Assembly: GCA_948766235.1 (NCBI GenBank)
Contig: CAQCFX010000002.1
Span: 2,557-50,898, forward strand
Direction: 5' to 3'
From: an uncultured Oscillospiraceae bacterium
Lineage (GTDB): Bacteria > Bacillota > Clostridia > Oscillospirales > Oscillospiraceae
Length of the DNA: 48,342 nucleotides
Made by a program: the position numbers and the translations under genes. The notes beneath the pieces were generated by a model. It saw only the letters and a list, made by a program, of their open reading frames with translations. It was not told the origin of the DNA and searched no databases. Of this stretch, positions 35,282 through 44,438 are shown one piece after another (position 1 is the first letter of the stretch; the number at the start of each line of letters is the position of its first letter).

Positions 35282-36243
35282 GCGGGCGTGGGATTGCCCC
35301 TGCCGGGGTCTGTCTGGGTTTTGACACCAGTAATTACACCACCTCCGCCGCCATATTTGGGGAAGGAAGGGCGGAAAACAGGGGAAGGCTGCTGAGCGTG
35401 CCTGAGGGGGCGCTGGGGCTGCGGCAGAGCGACGCTCTGTTTCAGCATATAAAGCGGCTGCATCTGATGGTGGAGCAGCTCCGTGAGGAGGGAGCCATTG
35501 GCGAAATTGCCGCCGTAGGCGCCTCCACCCGCCCGCGGGAAGTAGAGGGCTCCTATATGCCCTGCTTCTTGGTAGGAGAGGGCGAGGGGCGTGCTTTGGC
35601 GGCGGCGCTGGGCGTTCCCTTTTTCCCCTGTTCTCATCAACAGGGCCACATTGCCGCCGCAGCTTGGTCGGCTGACCGGGAGGACCTGTTGGACAAGCCC
35701 CATCTGGCGTGGCATCTGTCCGGCGGAACGACAGAGCTTCTGCGGGTTGAACCCATGGGCCATACGGTGCGGGCCGAGGTGATTGGAGGCACCAGTGATA
35801 TATCGGCGGGGCAGCTCATCGACCGCACGGGAGTGCTGCTGGGCCTGCCCTTCCCGGCGGGCAAGGCGCTGGACGCGCTGTATTCCGAAGCCGATGAATG
35901 CCTGGATTATCGAGTGAAGCTGAAGGATTTGACATTTTCTCTGTCCGGTATGGAGAATCAAGTGAAAAGCTTGATGGAAAAAGGAGAAAAACCCGGAAAT
36001 ATCGCGAGGTTTACCATTGATACGGTGACGAATGTGGTGCTGCGGACCACGCGGGAGGCCCAAAAGCGCTGGCCGGGGCTGCCGGTGCTGTGCTCCGGCG
36101 GGGTGGCCTCGAATCGGCAGCTGCGCAGCGCGATGGAGAAGGGGTGCGGCGCTTTGTTTGCCCAGCCAAGATATGCGACCGACAACGCGCTGGGTGTGGC
36201 GATTCTTACCCGCAGAGCGCTGGACCAGGGGGTAGAGGGGTGA
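35278..36243 (+). CDS. TsaD/Kae1-like protein (second homologue type)
   Basis: 321 residues starting MSGRGIAPAGVCLGFDTSNY, the ASKHA-fold N-terminus (LGFDTSNYTTSAAI). Metal-ligand motif SHQQGHIAAA keeps the HxxxH pair; LSGGTTELLRV, GKALDALYSEAD and LCSGGVASNRQLR follow. True TsaD makes the t6A base of tRNA with TsaB and TsaE. This divergent form within nusB-xseA operons is found in many clostridia alongside a canonical tsaD elsewhere, so t6A function is uncertain. Start overlaps nusB and stop overlaps xseA by 4 bases each. Confidence 0.82.
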   Translation: MSGRGIAPAGVCLGFDTSNYTTSAAIFGEGRAENRGRLLSVPEGALGLRQSDALFQHIKRLHLMVEQLREEGAIGEIAAVGASTRPREVEGSYMPCFLVGEGEGRALAAALGVPFFPCSHQQGHIAAAAWSADREDLLDKPHLAWHLSGGTTELLRVEPMGHTVRAEVIGGTSDISAGQLIDRTGVLLGLPFPAGKALDALYSEADECLDYRVKLKDLTFSLSGMENQVKSLMEKGEKPGNIARFTIDTVTNVVLRTTREAQKRWPGLPVLCSGGVASNRQLRSAMEKGCGALFAQPRYATDNALGVAILTRRALDQGVEG

Positions 36244-37526
36244 ATACCGCCGGGTTTCCCGTCTATACGGTATCTCAGGTAAACGGATATGTAAAGTCGC
36301 TGATGGATGACGATCCTCTACTGGGTGGACTGCTGGTGCAGGGGGAGATTTCCAACTATAAATGCTACCCTTCAGGACATCACTATTTTTCATTGAAGGA
36401 CCCTCAGGGGTCTCTGAGATGCGTCATGTTTCGAAGCGATGCGGTCCGGCTGCGCTTTCGCCCCGTCAATGGGGCGCGGGTGGTGGCCTTTGGGCGCGTG
36501 TCCGTATTTCCCAGGGACGGACAGTATCAGCTGTATTGCAGTGAGCTGATGCAGGACGGACGAGGCGCGTTAGACGAGGCGTTTGAACGTCTGCGCCTTC
36601 GGCTGGAGGCGGAGGGGCTGTTTGACGATGCGCATAAGCTTAAGCTGCCCCGTTATCCTAAAAAGATTGCATTGGTGACGTCTCCGGCGGGGGCGGCTGT
36701 TCGGGATATGCTGCGTATTTTGGGCGCTCGATGGCCTGCGGTCGAGGTTTTGGTGGCCCCCGTTCGGGTGCAGGGGCAGGAGGCGGCGGAGGAAATCGCT
36801 GCTGCTATCCACCGGCTGAACAACCGGGCAGATATTGACTTGATTATCACCGGGCGCGGCGGCGGCTCTAAGGAAGACCTGTGGGCCTTTAATGAGGAAG
36901 TGGTGGCCCGGGCCATATACCTCTCCAACATTCCCGTCATCTCTGCTGTGGGCCATGAACCGGATGTGACCATTGCCGATTATGTGGCCGATGTGCGCGC
37001 GGCGACGCCGTCCAACGGGGCGGAGCTGGCGGTTCCCAATCAGGAGGAGGAACGGGCGCGGCTGAATCAGATGACAGACCGGCTGGTGCGGGCGCAGCGG
37101 CGTTTGCTGAAATTGGCCCGGCAGGAGCTGAATCGACTGCAAAGCAGCAGGACGCTGCGAAACGCTATGTCGCCGGTTGAAGATGGCAGGCTGCTGGTGG
37201 ACGAGCTTCGTCGCCGAATGAGTTTGGCCCTTCAAGGGAAAGCCGACCAGGGCCGGCAGAGGCTGGAGGCTGAAAAAAAACGAATGCCCTCGGCATTCAG
37301 GGGACAGCTGAGCCGGCAGCGTGGAACACTGAGCCGTCTGGCGGCGGGCTTGGATGCTATGAGTCCGCTGAAGGTGTTGGGACGGGGCTATGCCATTGCC
37401 CGGCGAAACGGAAGAGCGGTGACATTGATTGAGCAGGCTGAGCCGGGAGACGGGCTGGAGGTGCTGGTGTCCAACGGGACGCTGAACTGTGTGGTAAGCG
37501 GAAAGGAGGAGCGGTTATGGCAGTAA
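36240..37526 (+). CDS. xseA: Exodeoxyribonuclease VII large subunit
   Basis: 428 residues from GTG 36240 (the longer ORF is a shadow of the preceding gene). OB-fold N-terminus (VYTVSQVNGYVKS, GEISNYKCYPSGHHYFSLKD), catalytic core with VTSPAGAAVRDML, ITGRGGGSKEDLWAFNEE and SAVGHEPDVTIADYVAD, then a long C-terminal coiled coil and LGRGYAIARRNG. With XseB it degrades single-stranded DNA in both directions. Overlaps xseB by 10 bases. Confidence 0.95.
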   Translation: MNTAGFPVYTVSQVNGYVKSLMDDDPLLGGLLVQGEISNYKCYPSGHHYFSLKDPQGSLRCVMFRSDAVRLRFRPVNGARVVAFGRVSVFPRDGQYQLYCSELMQDGRGALDEAFERLRLRLEAEGLFDDAHKLKLPRYPKKIALVTSPAGAAVRDMLRILGARWPAVEVLVAPVRVQGQEAAEEIAAAIHRLNNRADIDLIITGRGGGSKEDLWAFNEEVVARAIYLSNIPVISAVGHEPDVTIADYVADVRAATPSNGAELAVPNQEEERARLNQMTDRLVRAQRRLLKLARQELNRLQSSRTLRNAMSPVEDGRLLVDELRRRMSLALQGKADQGRQRLEAEKKRMPSAFRGQLSRQRGTLSRLAAGLDAMSPLKVLGRGYAIARRNGRAVTLIEQAEPGDGLEVLVSNGTLNCVVSGKEERLWQ

Positions 37527-37738
37527 AAAAGCCGTCCTTTGAGGAGGCCATGGGACGTTTGGAGGCCATTGTGGCAGAGTTGGAACGGGGAGAATGCGGT
37601 CTGGACCAATCTTTGAAATTGTTTGAGGAAGGGGCCAAGCTGGCCGGTCAATGCGAGGAGCTTCTGAATAAAGCGGAGCAAAAGGTGACGATGCTGTTGG
37701 CGGATGACCGGGAAGCGCCCTTTGAGGGGAACGATTGA
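37517..37738 (+). CDS. xseB: Exodeoxyribonuclease VII small subunit
   Basis: 73 residues: SFEEAMGRLEAIVAELERGE, then GLDQSLKLFEEGAKLAGQCE and LLNKAEQKVTML, the standard helical XseB pattern. It wraps the XseA coiled coil. Start is within xseA behind GGAAAGGAGGAGCGG; stop is one base before the ispA start. Confidence 0.95.
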   Translation: MAVKKPSFEEAMGRLEAIVAELERGECGLDQSLKLFEEGAKLAGQCEELLNKAEQKVTMLLADDREAPFEGND

Positions 37739-37739
37739 T

Positions 37740-38624
37740 ATGGATTTTCAACAGGAATATCAAGCGGCGCTGTCTTTGATAGAAAAAGAGCTGAGCGGCT
37801 GCTTTGCGGAAAAAGGAAACAGTGAAAAACTGTCAGAGGCGATGCGCTACAGTCTGCTGGCGGGGGGAAAACGCATCCGCCCAGTCCTGACGCTAAAGTT
37901 CTGTCAGGCCGTATGCGGTGAGATGGAACCGGCCTTGGACTATGCTTGTGCAGTGGAAATGCTTCACACCTATTCTTTGATTCATGACGATATGCCCTGC
38001 ATGGACAACGATGATCTTCGCCGGGGCAAGCCAACCTGCCACAGGAAATACGGCGAGTGGCTGGCGCTGCTGGCGGGGGACGCGCTGCAAACGGCAGCCT
38101 TTGGGCGCATTGCGGGGTCCTGCCGGACCAGCGCGGAGGCAAATGGCCGCGCCTGTGGTGTGCTGGCCGGGGCAGCGGGCTGCGGCGGGATGTGCGCAGG
38201 GCAGTATCTGGACATGGCGGAAGATGGGCAGGCATGGAATGCAGAGCAATTAATCCAGGTTCATACGCTAAAAACCTCAGCGCTGCTGAAGGCGGCCTGC
38301 CTGCTGGGGCTGACGGCCTCTCCGAAAGCGCCGTCGCCGGGACAGTGGGCGGCGGCGGAGCGGTACGCTCAAGAGCTGGGATTGGCGTTTCAGATTAGAG
38401 ACGATATGCTGGATGTTCAGTCCACGACAGAGGAGCTGGGCAAGCCGGTAGGGTCAGATACAGATAATGGAAAGACTACATTTGCCACGATTTTCAGCTT
38501 GGAGGAGTGCGCCCGGCTGGTAGAGGAGCATACCCGTTTGGCTAAGGAGAGCGTTGTGGGAGCCTTTGAAAACGGAGAATTTCTTTGCCTGCTGGCCAGG
38601 ACGCTGGCATTCCGAAAAAAATAA
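37740..38624 (+). CDS. ispA: Polyprenyl synthetase, farnesyl diphosphate synthase type
   Basis: 294 residues from ATG 37740 (TTTGAGGGG upstream). Condenses IPP with DMAPP and GPP to farnesyl diphosphate. First aspartate-rich motif DDMPCMDNDD (83-92), GGKRIRPVL (42-50) and second motif QIRDDMLDV near 218-226. Positioned before dxs, so isoprenoid starter and elongation enzymes are co-expressed. Length and motif spacing fit FPP rather than longer-chain synthases. Confidence 0.93.
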   Translation: MDFQQEYQAALSLIEKELSGCFAEKGNSEKLSEAMRYSLLAGGKRIRPVLTLKFCQAVCGEMEPALDYACAVEMLHTYSLIHDDMPCMDNDDLRRGKPTCHRKYGEWLALLAGDALQTAAFGRIAGSCRTSAEANGRACGVLAGAAGCGGMCAGQYLDMAEDGQAWNAEQLIQVHTLKTSALLKAACLLGLTASPKAPSPGQWAAAERYAQELGLAFQIRDDMLDVQSTTEELGKPVGSDTDNGKTTFATIFSLEECARLVEEHTRLAKESVVGAFENGEFLCLLARTLAFRKK

Positions 38625-38642
38625 TACAGGGAGCGAACGGAC

Positions 38643-39077
38643 ATGGTTAACAAGATACTGCTGATTTCAGTGACAGCCTGGGCGATTGCACAGGTGCTGA
38701 AACTCTTGATATCCGTGGCGGTTTACCGTAAATTCAATATTAATTATTTGATTACCAGCGGCGGAATGCCAAGCTCCCATTCAGCGCTGGTATGCGCCTG
38801 TGCCACTGCTGCCGCATTTGAAGCCGGATTGAGTTCGCCGGTATTTGCGGTCGCCGCAGTGCTGGCCTTCATTGTCATGTACGACGCAGCTAACGTTCGG
38901 CGGGAGACGGGAGAGCAGGCAAAGGTGCTCAACTATATCATGCGCAACTGGAACGAGGTCAGACCTGAGGAGTTTGAGGATGAACTGAAGGAACTCATTG
39001 GACACACGCCTTTTCAGGTTGCCATGGGCAGCGTTCTGGGAATTGCGGTGGGCATTGTAGGCGGTTTGGCTTTTTAG
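38643..39077 (+). CDS. Divergent PAP2 family protein (DUF212)
   Basis: 144 residues, three to four membrane helices. Signature: YLITSGGMPSSHSALVCACA (His in a phosphatase-like loop), MYDAANVRRETGEQAKVLN and LKELIGHTPFQVAMGSVLGI. Related to PAP2 acid phosphatases but without the full catalytic set; possibly acts on lipid phosphates. It sits between ispA and dxs, as in many clostridia, and a link to polyprenyl phosphate handling is inferred. Confidence 0.9.
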   Translation: MVNKILLISVTAWAIAQVLKLLISVAVYRKFNINYLITSGGMPSSHSALVCACATAAAFEAGLSSPVFAVAAVLAFIVMYDAANVRRETGEQAKVLNYIMRNWNEVRPEEFEDELKELIGHTPFQVAMGSVLGIAVGIVGGLAF

Positions 39078-39130
39078 ATGATAAAAATGGCGTTTTTGCA
39101 AAGGCAGATGCATAAGGAGGGAGAGCGTCC

Positions 39131-40969
39131 ATGGTTCCAGAGCACTTGAATGAGATCACGGATTTACAGGCCAGATTGCTGTGTGACCAGCTGCGTGAGA
39201 AAATTGTGGACAGCGTTTCCCAAACTGGCGGCCATTTAGCGTCCAGCTTAGGCGTGGTTGAGGCCACGGTGGCGGTTCATCGAGTGTTCGACCTGGAAAT
39301 TGACCGGCTTGTGTTTGACGTGGGGCACCAGTGCTATGCCCACAAAATACTGACTCAGCGAAGCGGACAGATGAACAGTCTGCGCAAGCTTGGTGGTCTG
39401 TCCGGCTTCCCGAAGCCACGGGAGCACCGGGCGGACGCATTTATTGCGGGTCACGCCTCCAATGCGGTATCGGTTGCTTTGGGAATGGCGCGGGCCAGAA
39501 CCAGAAATGAGGAGACTTACAGCGTGCTGGCCATGCTGGGCGATGGGGCCATGACCGGAGGACTGGCCTACGAGGGCCTGTCGGACGCGGGACAGAGTGG
39601 GGAGCAGCTGGTGGTCATTCTAAACGATAATGGGATGTCAATCACCAAAAATGTGGGGGGCATGGCGCGGCATCTGGCCCAGCAGCGGCTCAAGCCCCAG
39701 TATCTGCAATTCAAGAAGTTTTATCGAAAGGCGACGGGCAAGACTGCCGCAGGGCGGGCGCTGTACCGCTTTACCCACCGGGCAAAGCAGGCGGTTAAAA
39801 ACGCAGTACTGCATTGTAGTATGTTTGAGGATATGGGGTTTACATATCTCGGCCCTGTGGACGGCCATGATGTGAACTACCTTACTCGGTTGCTGCGCTA
39901 TGCGAAGGAATTGAATTGCCCCGTTTTGCTTCACATCAAAACTGTAAAGGGGAAAGGCTATGCACCTGCTGAACAGGAGCCGGACCGCTTTCATGGGGTA
40001 GGTCCTTTCCGTAAGGAGGATGGCCTTGCGTTGGAGGAGGGGCGGGGGGAGAGCTTTTCCTCTGTGTTTGGTCAAACGCTGTGCCAGTTGGTGGAGGAGG
40101 GGGAGAATCTTGCCGCCGTAACCGCCGCCATGTGCAGCGGCACCGGGCTGGACGAGTTTTCAAAGCGGTATCCCCAGCGCTTTTTTGATGTGGGCATCGC
40201 AGAAGGCCACGCTGTGGCTATGGCTGCCGGTATGGCAAAGCAGCGTATGACGCCGGTGGCGGCAATCTACTCCACATTTCTTCAGCGGGCCTATGATATG
40301 CTAATCCATGACGTAGCTATCCAAGGGCTCCACGTGGTGCTGGGAGTGGACCGGGCAGGGCTGTCGGGCGAGGATGGGGAAACCCACCACGGGGTATTTG
40401 ACGTGGCCTATCTCAGCACTGTGCCTGGCATGAAAATTTATTGTCCGGCCAGCTTTGAGGAGCTGCGGCAAATGCTGCGCTATGCTGTGTGCAAAAACCG
40501 CGGGCCGACGGCGGTGCGCTACCCCAAGGGCGGGGAGGGAGAGCTCCGGGAAATATGCGGCATCGAAGGCACGGCTGTGCTGCGAACCGGCCAGAATATC
40601 ACAATAATTTCCTATGGAACGATGGTCAATGAGGCACTGGATGCGGCCCGGAGGCTGGAGGAAAAAAAGATTTCCGCCCAGGTTTTAAAGCTTAACAGCA
40701 TTGCACCTCTGGATATGGAGGCCATTGCCGACAGCGCAAAGAAGACCGGACGGGTTTTGGTGGCGGAGGAGTGTGTGGACGCAGGATGCGTTGGACGGCG
40801 CATCGCCGCTGAGCTGACCCTTCGGGGGGTAAGCGGTGTGCAAATGGCGCTGGTCAATCTGGGGGACCGATTTGTACAGCATGGGACGGTGGCGGAGCTG
40901 CGCCAGCTGTGCGGAATTGACGGGGCGTCTATCTGCCGGAAAGCTTTGGAGGTGATGGGCGGTGGCTAA
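39131..40969 (+). CDS. dxs: 1-deoxy-D-xylulose-5-phosphate synthase
   Basis: 612 residues. Thiamine-diphosphate enzyme joining pyruvate and glyceraldehyde 3-phosphate, the first step of the MEP pathway. TPP/Mg motif LGDGAMTGGLAYEGL near 136, NDNGMSITKNVGG near 167, transketolase pyrimidine domain with GIAEGHAVAMAAGMA (catalytic Glu) and DRAGLSGEDGETHHG (about 405), C-terminal domain with VAEECVDAGCVGRRI. GGAGGG precedes ATG. With ispD and ispF at 45932-47103, three MEP enzymes are in this window. Overlaps tlyA by 8 bases. Confidence 0.95.
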   Translation: MVPEHLNEITDLQARLLCDQLREKIVDSVSQTGGHLASSLGVVEATVAVHRVFDLEIDRLVFDVGHQCYAHKILTQRSGQMNSLRKLGGLSGFPKPREHRADAFIAGHASNAVSVALGMARARTRNEETYSVLAMLGDGAMTGGLAYEGLSDAGQSGEQLVVILNDNGMSITKNVGGMARHLAQQRLKPQYLQFKKFYRKATGKTAAGRALYRFTHRAKQAVKNAVLHCSMFEDMGFTYLGPVDGHDVNYLTRLLRYAKELNCPVLLHIKTVKGKGYAPAEQEPDRFHGVGPFRKEDGLALEEGRGESFSSVFGQTLCQLVEEGENLAAVTAAMCSGTGLDEFSKRYPQRFFDVGIAEGHAVAMAAGMAKQRMTPVAAIYSTFLQRAYDMLIHDVAIQGLHVVLGVDRAGLSGEDGETHHGVFDVAYLSTVPGMKIYCPASFEELRQMLRYAVCKNRGPTAVRYPKGGEGELREICGIEGTAVLRTGQNITIISYGTMVNEALDAARRLEEKKISAQVLKLNSIAPLDMEAIADSAKKTGRVLVAEECVDAGCVGRRIAAELTLRGVSGVQMALVNLGDRFVQHGTVAELRQLCGIDGASICRKALEVMGGG

Positions 40970-41768
40970 AAAGCGGGTGGATGTTCTTATGGTAGAGCAA
41001 GGACTGGCGGAAAGCCGACAAAAGGCTCAGGCCTTGATTATGGCAGGACAGGTATATTTTGGAGAGCGGCGGTGCGATAAGGCTGGATTGACGCTGGAGG
41101 AGGACGCTGCCCTTGAGGTTCGGGGCCAAACCATGCCCTATGTGAGCCGGGGGGGCTTGAAACTGGAAAAGGCGATGGCTGTTTTTCCCATTACGCTGAC
41201 AGGAAAGATTGCCGCGGATATCGGCGCGTCTACCGGAGGGTTTACCGATTGCATGCTGAAAAACGGCGCGGCCAAGGTATACGCTGTGGATGTAGGTTAT
41301 GGTCAGCTGGCCTGGTCAATTCGCAATGACCCCAGGGTGGTGTGCCTGGAGCGGACAAACGCCAGATATTTGACAACAGAGCAGATTCCAGAGAAACTGG
41401 ATTTTGCCTCGATTGATGTGTCGTTTATCTCTCTGGGGCTTATTTTGCCGGCTCTGCGTCCACTTTTAAAGGAGGAGGCAGAGGTAGCGGCCTTGGTAAA
41501 GCCCCAGTTTGAGGCTGGCCGGGAAAAGGTGGGTAAAAAGGGCGTAGTCCGTGATGCGGCCGTCCATTTAGAGGTGCTGGAGCAATTTCTGCGTCATGGA
41601 GAACGGGCGGATTTTTCTGTAAAGGGATTAGACTTTTCGCCCATTCGCGGGCCGGAAGGAAATATTGAATATTTGGGATATCTGCGGGCAGGGGCCGGCG
41701 AACGCTTTGACGGTGATTTGAAGGAATTGGTGCGGCAATCCCATGAGACGTTGAAGGGAGAGGGATAA
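40962..41768 (+). CDS. tlyA: TlyA family rRNA 2'-O-methyltransferase
   Basis: 268 residues from GTG 40962. N-terminal S4 RNA-binding domain (KRVDVLMVEQGLAESRQKAQ) and an FtsJ-like Rossmann domain with the SAM motif IAADIGASTGGFTDCML near 84-100 and YAVDVGYGQLAW; VKPQFEAGREKVGKKGVVRD follows. Methylates ribose of 16S/23S rRNA at the subunit interface; some homologues were called haemolysins. Overlaps dxs (8 bases) and nadK (1 base). Confidence 0.93.
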   Translation: MAKKRVDVLMVEQGLAESRQKAQALIMAGQVYFGERRCDKAGLTLEEDAALEVRGQTMPYVSRGGLKLEKAMAVFPITLTGKIAADIGASTGGFTDCMLKNGAAKVYAVDVGYGQLAWSIRNDPRVVCLERTNARYLTTEQIPEKLDFASIDVSFISLGLILPALRPLLKEEAEVAALVKPQFEAGREKVGKKGVVRDAAVHLEVLEQFLRHGERADFSVKGLDFSPIRGPEGNIEYLGYLRAGAGERFDGDLKELVRQSHETLKGEG

Positions 41769-42634
41769 TGAAGGTAGTGCTCAGTCCGAACCCCTATCGG
41801 GACCGAGGGCTGCGGGCGGCGCAGTATGCAAAGCGGGTTCTGGAGCGGGGCGGGGTGGACACGGTGGTCTGCCTGCCCTTTGAGGTAGATTCGGGCAGCC
41901 ATTTGGAGCTGTCCGCAGACCTGCCTTTGGGCCGTCTGGCGCAGGAACTGGAGGGAGCCGAGGTGCTGGTGTGCTTCGGGGGAGATGGAACCATTCTCCA
42001 TTCCGCCAGAGAGGCCACCGCTCGAAATATTCCTGTGCTGGGTGTCAATTTAGGAAGCATTGGCTTTATGGCTGAGTTGGAGCAGGGAGAACTGTCGCTG
42101 CTTTCCCGGTTGGTCAACGGGAAGTTCGGCGTAGAGCGGCGGATGATGCTGGACGTGATTGTGCGGCGGGATGGGCGCACGATCTTCACAGAATCCGCGC
42201 TGAATGACGCCGTGGTCACCAAAGGAGCCGTGGCCCGGGTGTTGGATTTAGAGGTGACGGGGGACCGGGTGGTTATCTCCTCCTTTTCTGGGGACGGGCT
42301 GATAGCGGCCACGCCTACCGGCTCGACGGCCTATTCCTTGGCGGCGGGAGGTCCTATTGTGGAGCCTACGGCGGAAAATATCATTATTACGCCCATTTGC
42401 GCCCACTCTATGCACGCTAAGCCCTTTGTACTGGACAGTGCCCGCGCGGTTGGAATTCGGGTGGCGCCAGGGTGCAAAAAGACGGCCTACCTTTCGGTAG
42501 ACGGTGGGCGGGCGTTTCGTATTCAGCCGGGAGACTGGGTGGAATGCCGCCGGTCCAAACAGGTTACCCGGCTGGTGAAGCTGACAGGGCGCAGTTTTTA
42601 TGAGCGGATTAATCAGAAATTAGGAAAGGCGTAG
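41768..42634 (+). CDS. nadK: NAD kinase
   Basis: 288 residues. Phosphorylates NAD to NADP with ATP or polyphosphate. Motifs: VCFGGDGTILHSARE (GGDG), LGVNLGSIGFMAELE, ESALNDAVVTKG, and ATPTGSTAYSLAAGG. Start shares one base with tlyA stop. In many Firmicutes argR follows; here only about 100 bases lie before recN. Confidence 0.95.
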   Translation: MKVVLSPNPYRDRGLRAAQYAKRVLERGGVDTVVCLPFEVDSGSHLELSADLPLGRLAQELEGAEVLVCFGGDGTILHSAREATARNIPVLGVNLGSIGFMAELEQGELSLLSRLVNGKFGVERRMMLDVIVRRDGRTIFTESALNDAVVTKGAVARVLDLEVTGDRVVISSFSGDGLIAATPTGSTAYSLAAGGPIVEPTAENIIITPICAHSMHAKPFVLDSARAVGIRVAPGCKKTAYLSVDGGRAFRIQPGDWVECRRSKQVTRLVKLTGRSFYERINQKLGKA

Positions 42635-42639
42635 ACAGG

Positions 42640-42732
42640 ATGCGGTTTCATGCAGCCTGTCGTACGTGCCGGGCAGGCGTTGAAACGACCGTACCGGGAG
42701 ATAAAATCTATGCTGGACTGAGGAGGAATTAG
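42640..42732 (+). CDS. Possible 30-residue small ORF
   Basis: ATG 42640 opens MRFHAACRTCRAGVETTVPG and ten further residues, ending at TAG 42730 two bases before the recN start. No clear SD, and its last codons overlap the recN SD (AGGAGG), so it may be a translational coupler or chance. The space is where argR lies in related clusters; the peptide is unrelated to ArgR. Confidence 0.2.
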   Translation: MRFHAACRTCRAGVETTVPGDKIYAGLRRN

Positions 42733-42734
42733 AT

Positions 42735-44438
42735 ATGCTCTCCTTACTTCATATTGAAAATATCGCGGTGATTTCCTGTGCCGATATTATGTTTGACCAA
42801 GGGTTTAATGTGCTGACAGGTGAGACCGGCGCAGGCAAATCCATCGTCATCGATGCCATTGGGGCGATTATGGGGGAGCGCACCAGCCGGGATTTGATTC
42901 GAACCGGGGCAAAAACCGCCCGGGTTTCGGCTGTGTTTCGGGACTTGCCCCCGCTGGAATGGTTTGAGCGGCAGGGGGGCGGTCCTGATGAAAACGGCGA
43001 GCTGCTCATTGAGCGGTCCATTCAGGCGGATGGGAAGAATGTCTGCCGGGTCAATGGCCGTCCACTGTTGGTTACACAGCTGCGGGAGCTGGGCTGTCAG
43101 CTGCTGAATATTCATGGTCAGCACGATGGGCAGCAACTGTTGGATGAGGAATGCCACTTGGGCTATCTGGACAGCTTTGGCGGGACTGGGGAGAGCCGGG
43201 CGCTGTTTGCGGCATCTTATGAGCAAGTGCGCTCCCTTCGGCGGGAGCTGGACAGCCTTCAGATGGACGATGCGGAAAAGGCGCGCCGAATTGATACGCT
43301 GACCTACCAAATTGAGGAATTGGAGGGCGCGCAACTGCGTCCAGGTGAAGATGAGGAGCTGTCTCAGCGCCGGGATGTGCTGCGAAACGCGGAGCGGCTC
43401 ACCGATGCGGTAAACGAGGCATGGCGGGCTCTGACCGGCGGAGACGACGGGGAGGGGGCGGTATCCCTGCTGATGGAGGCGGAAAATCACCTGGGTCAGG
43501 GCGGACGGTACAGTGATAATCTTCAGGCACTGTCTGAGCAGGCGGCGCAGCTTCGATGCGATGTGGATGATTTGGCGGAGCAGGTGCGGGATTTGCGGGG
43601 TACTCTCGACTTTTATCCCGGCGAATTGGAGGAGTTGGAGGAGCGGCTTGACAAGCTGTACCGGCTGAAAAAAAAGTATGGAGGCAGTACGGAAGAAATG
43701 CTGGAGTATCTGGAAAACTGCCGCCAGGAGCTGGATGCCATTCAATTTTCTGAGGACCGCATTGCAAGGCTGGAAAAGGAACTGGGGAAAGCGCTGGAAC
43801 AGGCAAGGAAGCAAGGGAAAATACTTTCCGATGAGAGGCGGTCGGCAGCCCGGCGGCTTGCCCAGCGGATTCAGTCGGAGCTGACCCAGCTGGACATGCC
43901 CAAGGTGCGCTTCCAGGTGGAGTTTGCGCCAAAGGACGGAGCGGACGGGATGGATGCCACCGGCATGGACGTGGTACGTTTTCTGATGTCCGCCAATGTG
44001 GGAGAGGATCTAAAGCCAATTCAGAAAATTGCCTCTGGCGGCGAGCTGTCCCGCATTATGCTGGCGCTGAAAAACGTGCTGGCGGAGACAGAGCAGGTAA
44101 CTACTCTGATTTTCGACGAGGTGGACACCGGGGTATCCGGACGGGCGGCGGGAAAGGTGGCACAGAAGCTATTCCAGGTATCCCAGAACAAGCAGGTACT
44201 GTGCGTCACCCATCTGCCCCAGATTGCCGCCATGGGAGACGTTCACTTTTCCGTGGAAAAGGGCGAGCAGGACGGCCAAACCTTTACTCAGGTGGAGCGC
44301 TTGGACCGCGCACAGCGCAGGTCGGAGCTGGCTCGGCTCAGCGGCGGAGACGTCACCGCCGTTATGCTGGACGGGGCGGAGGAACTGCTGGCGGCGGCGG
44401 AGAAATTTAAGACGGGAGCGCGGAAAAGAAATGATTAA
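42735..44438 (+). CDS. recN: DNA repair protein RecN
   Basis: 567 residues. SMC-like ATPase for double-strand break repair: Walker A TGETGAGKSIVIDAIGA near residue 28, long central coiled coil (about 160-360), ABC signature IASGGELSRIMLALK and Walker B TLIFDEVDTGVSG, then HLPQIAAMGDVHFSVEK. GGAGGAATT precedes the ATG. It overlaps the HAD gene by 8 bases. Intact and normal in length. Confidence 0.95.
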   Translation: MLSLLHIENIAVISCADIMFDQGFNVLTGETGAGKSIVIDAIGAIMGERTSRDLIRTGAKTARVSAVFRDLPPLEWFERQGGGPDENGELLIERSIQADGKNVCRVNGRPLLVTQLRELGCQLLNIHGQHDGQQLLDEECHLGYLDSFGGTGESRALFAASYEQVRSLRRELDSLQMDDAEKARRIDTLTYQIEELEGAQLRPGEDEELSQRRDVLRNAERLTDAVNEAWRALTGGDDGEGAVSLLMEAENHLGQGGRYSDNLQALSEQAAQLRCDVDDLAEQVRDLRGTLDFYPGELEELEERLDKLYRLKKKYGGSTEEMLEYLENCRQELDAIQFSEDRIARLEKELGKALEQARKQGKILSDERRSAARRLAQRIQSELTQLDMPKVRFQVEFAPKDGADGMDATGMDVVRFLMSANVGEDLKPIQKIASGGELSRIMLALKNVLAETEQVTTLIFDEVDTGVSGRAAGKVAQKLFQVSQNKQVLCVTHLPQIAAMGDVHFSVEKGEQDGQTFTQVERLDRAQRRSELARLSGGDVTAVMLDGAEELLAAAEKFKTGARKRND

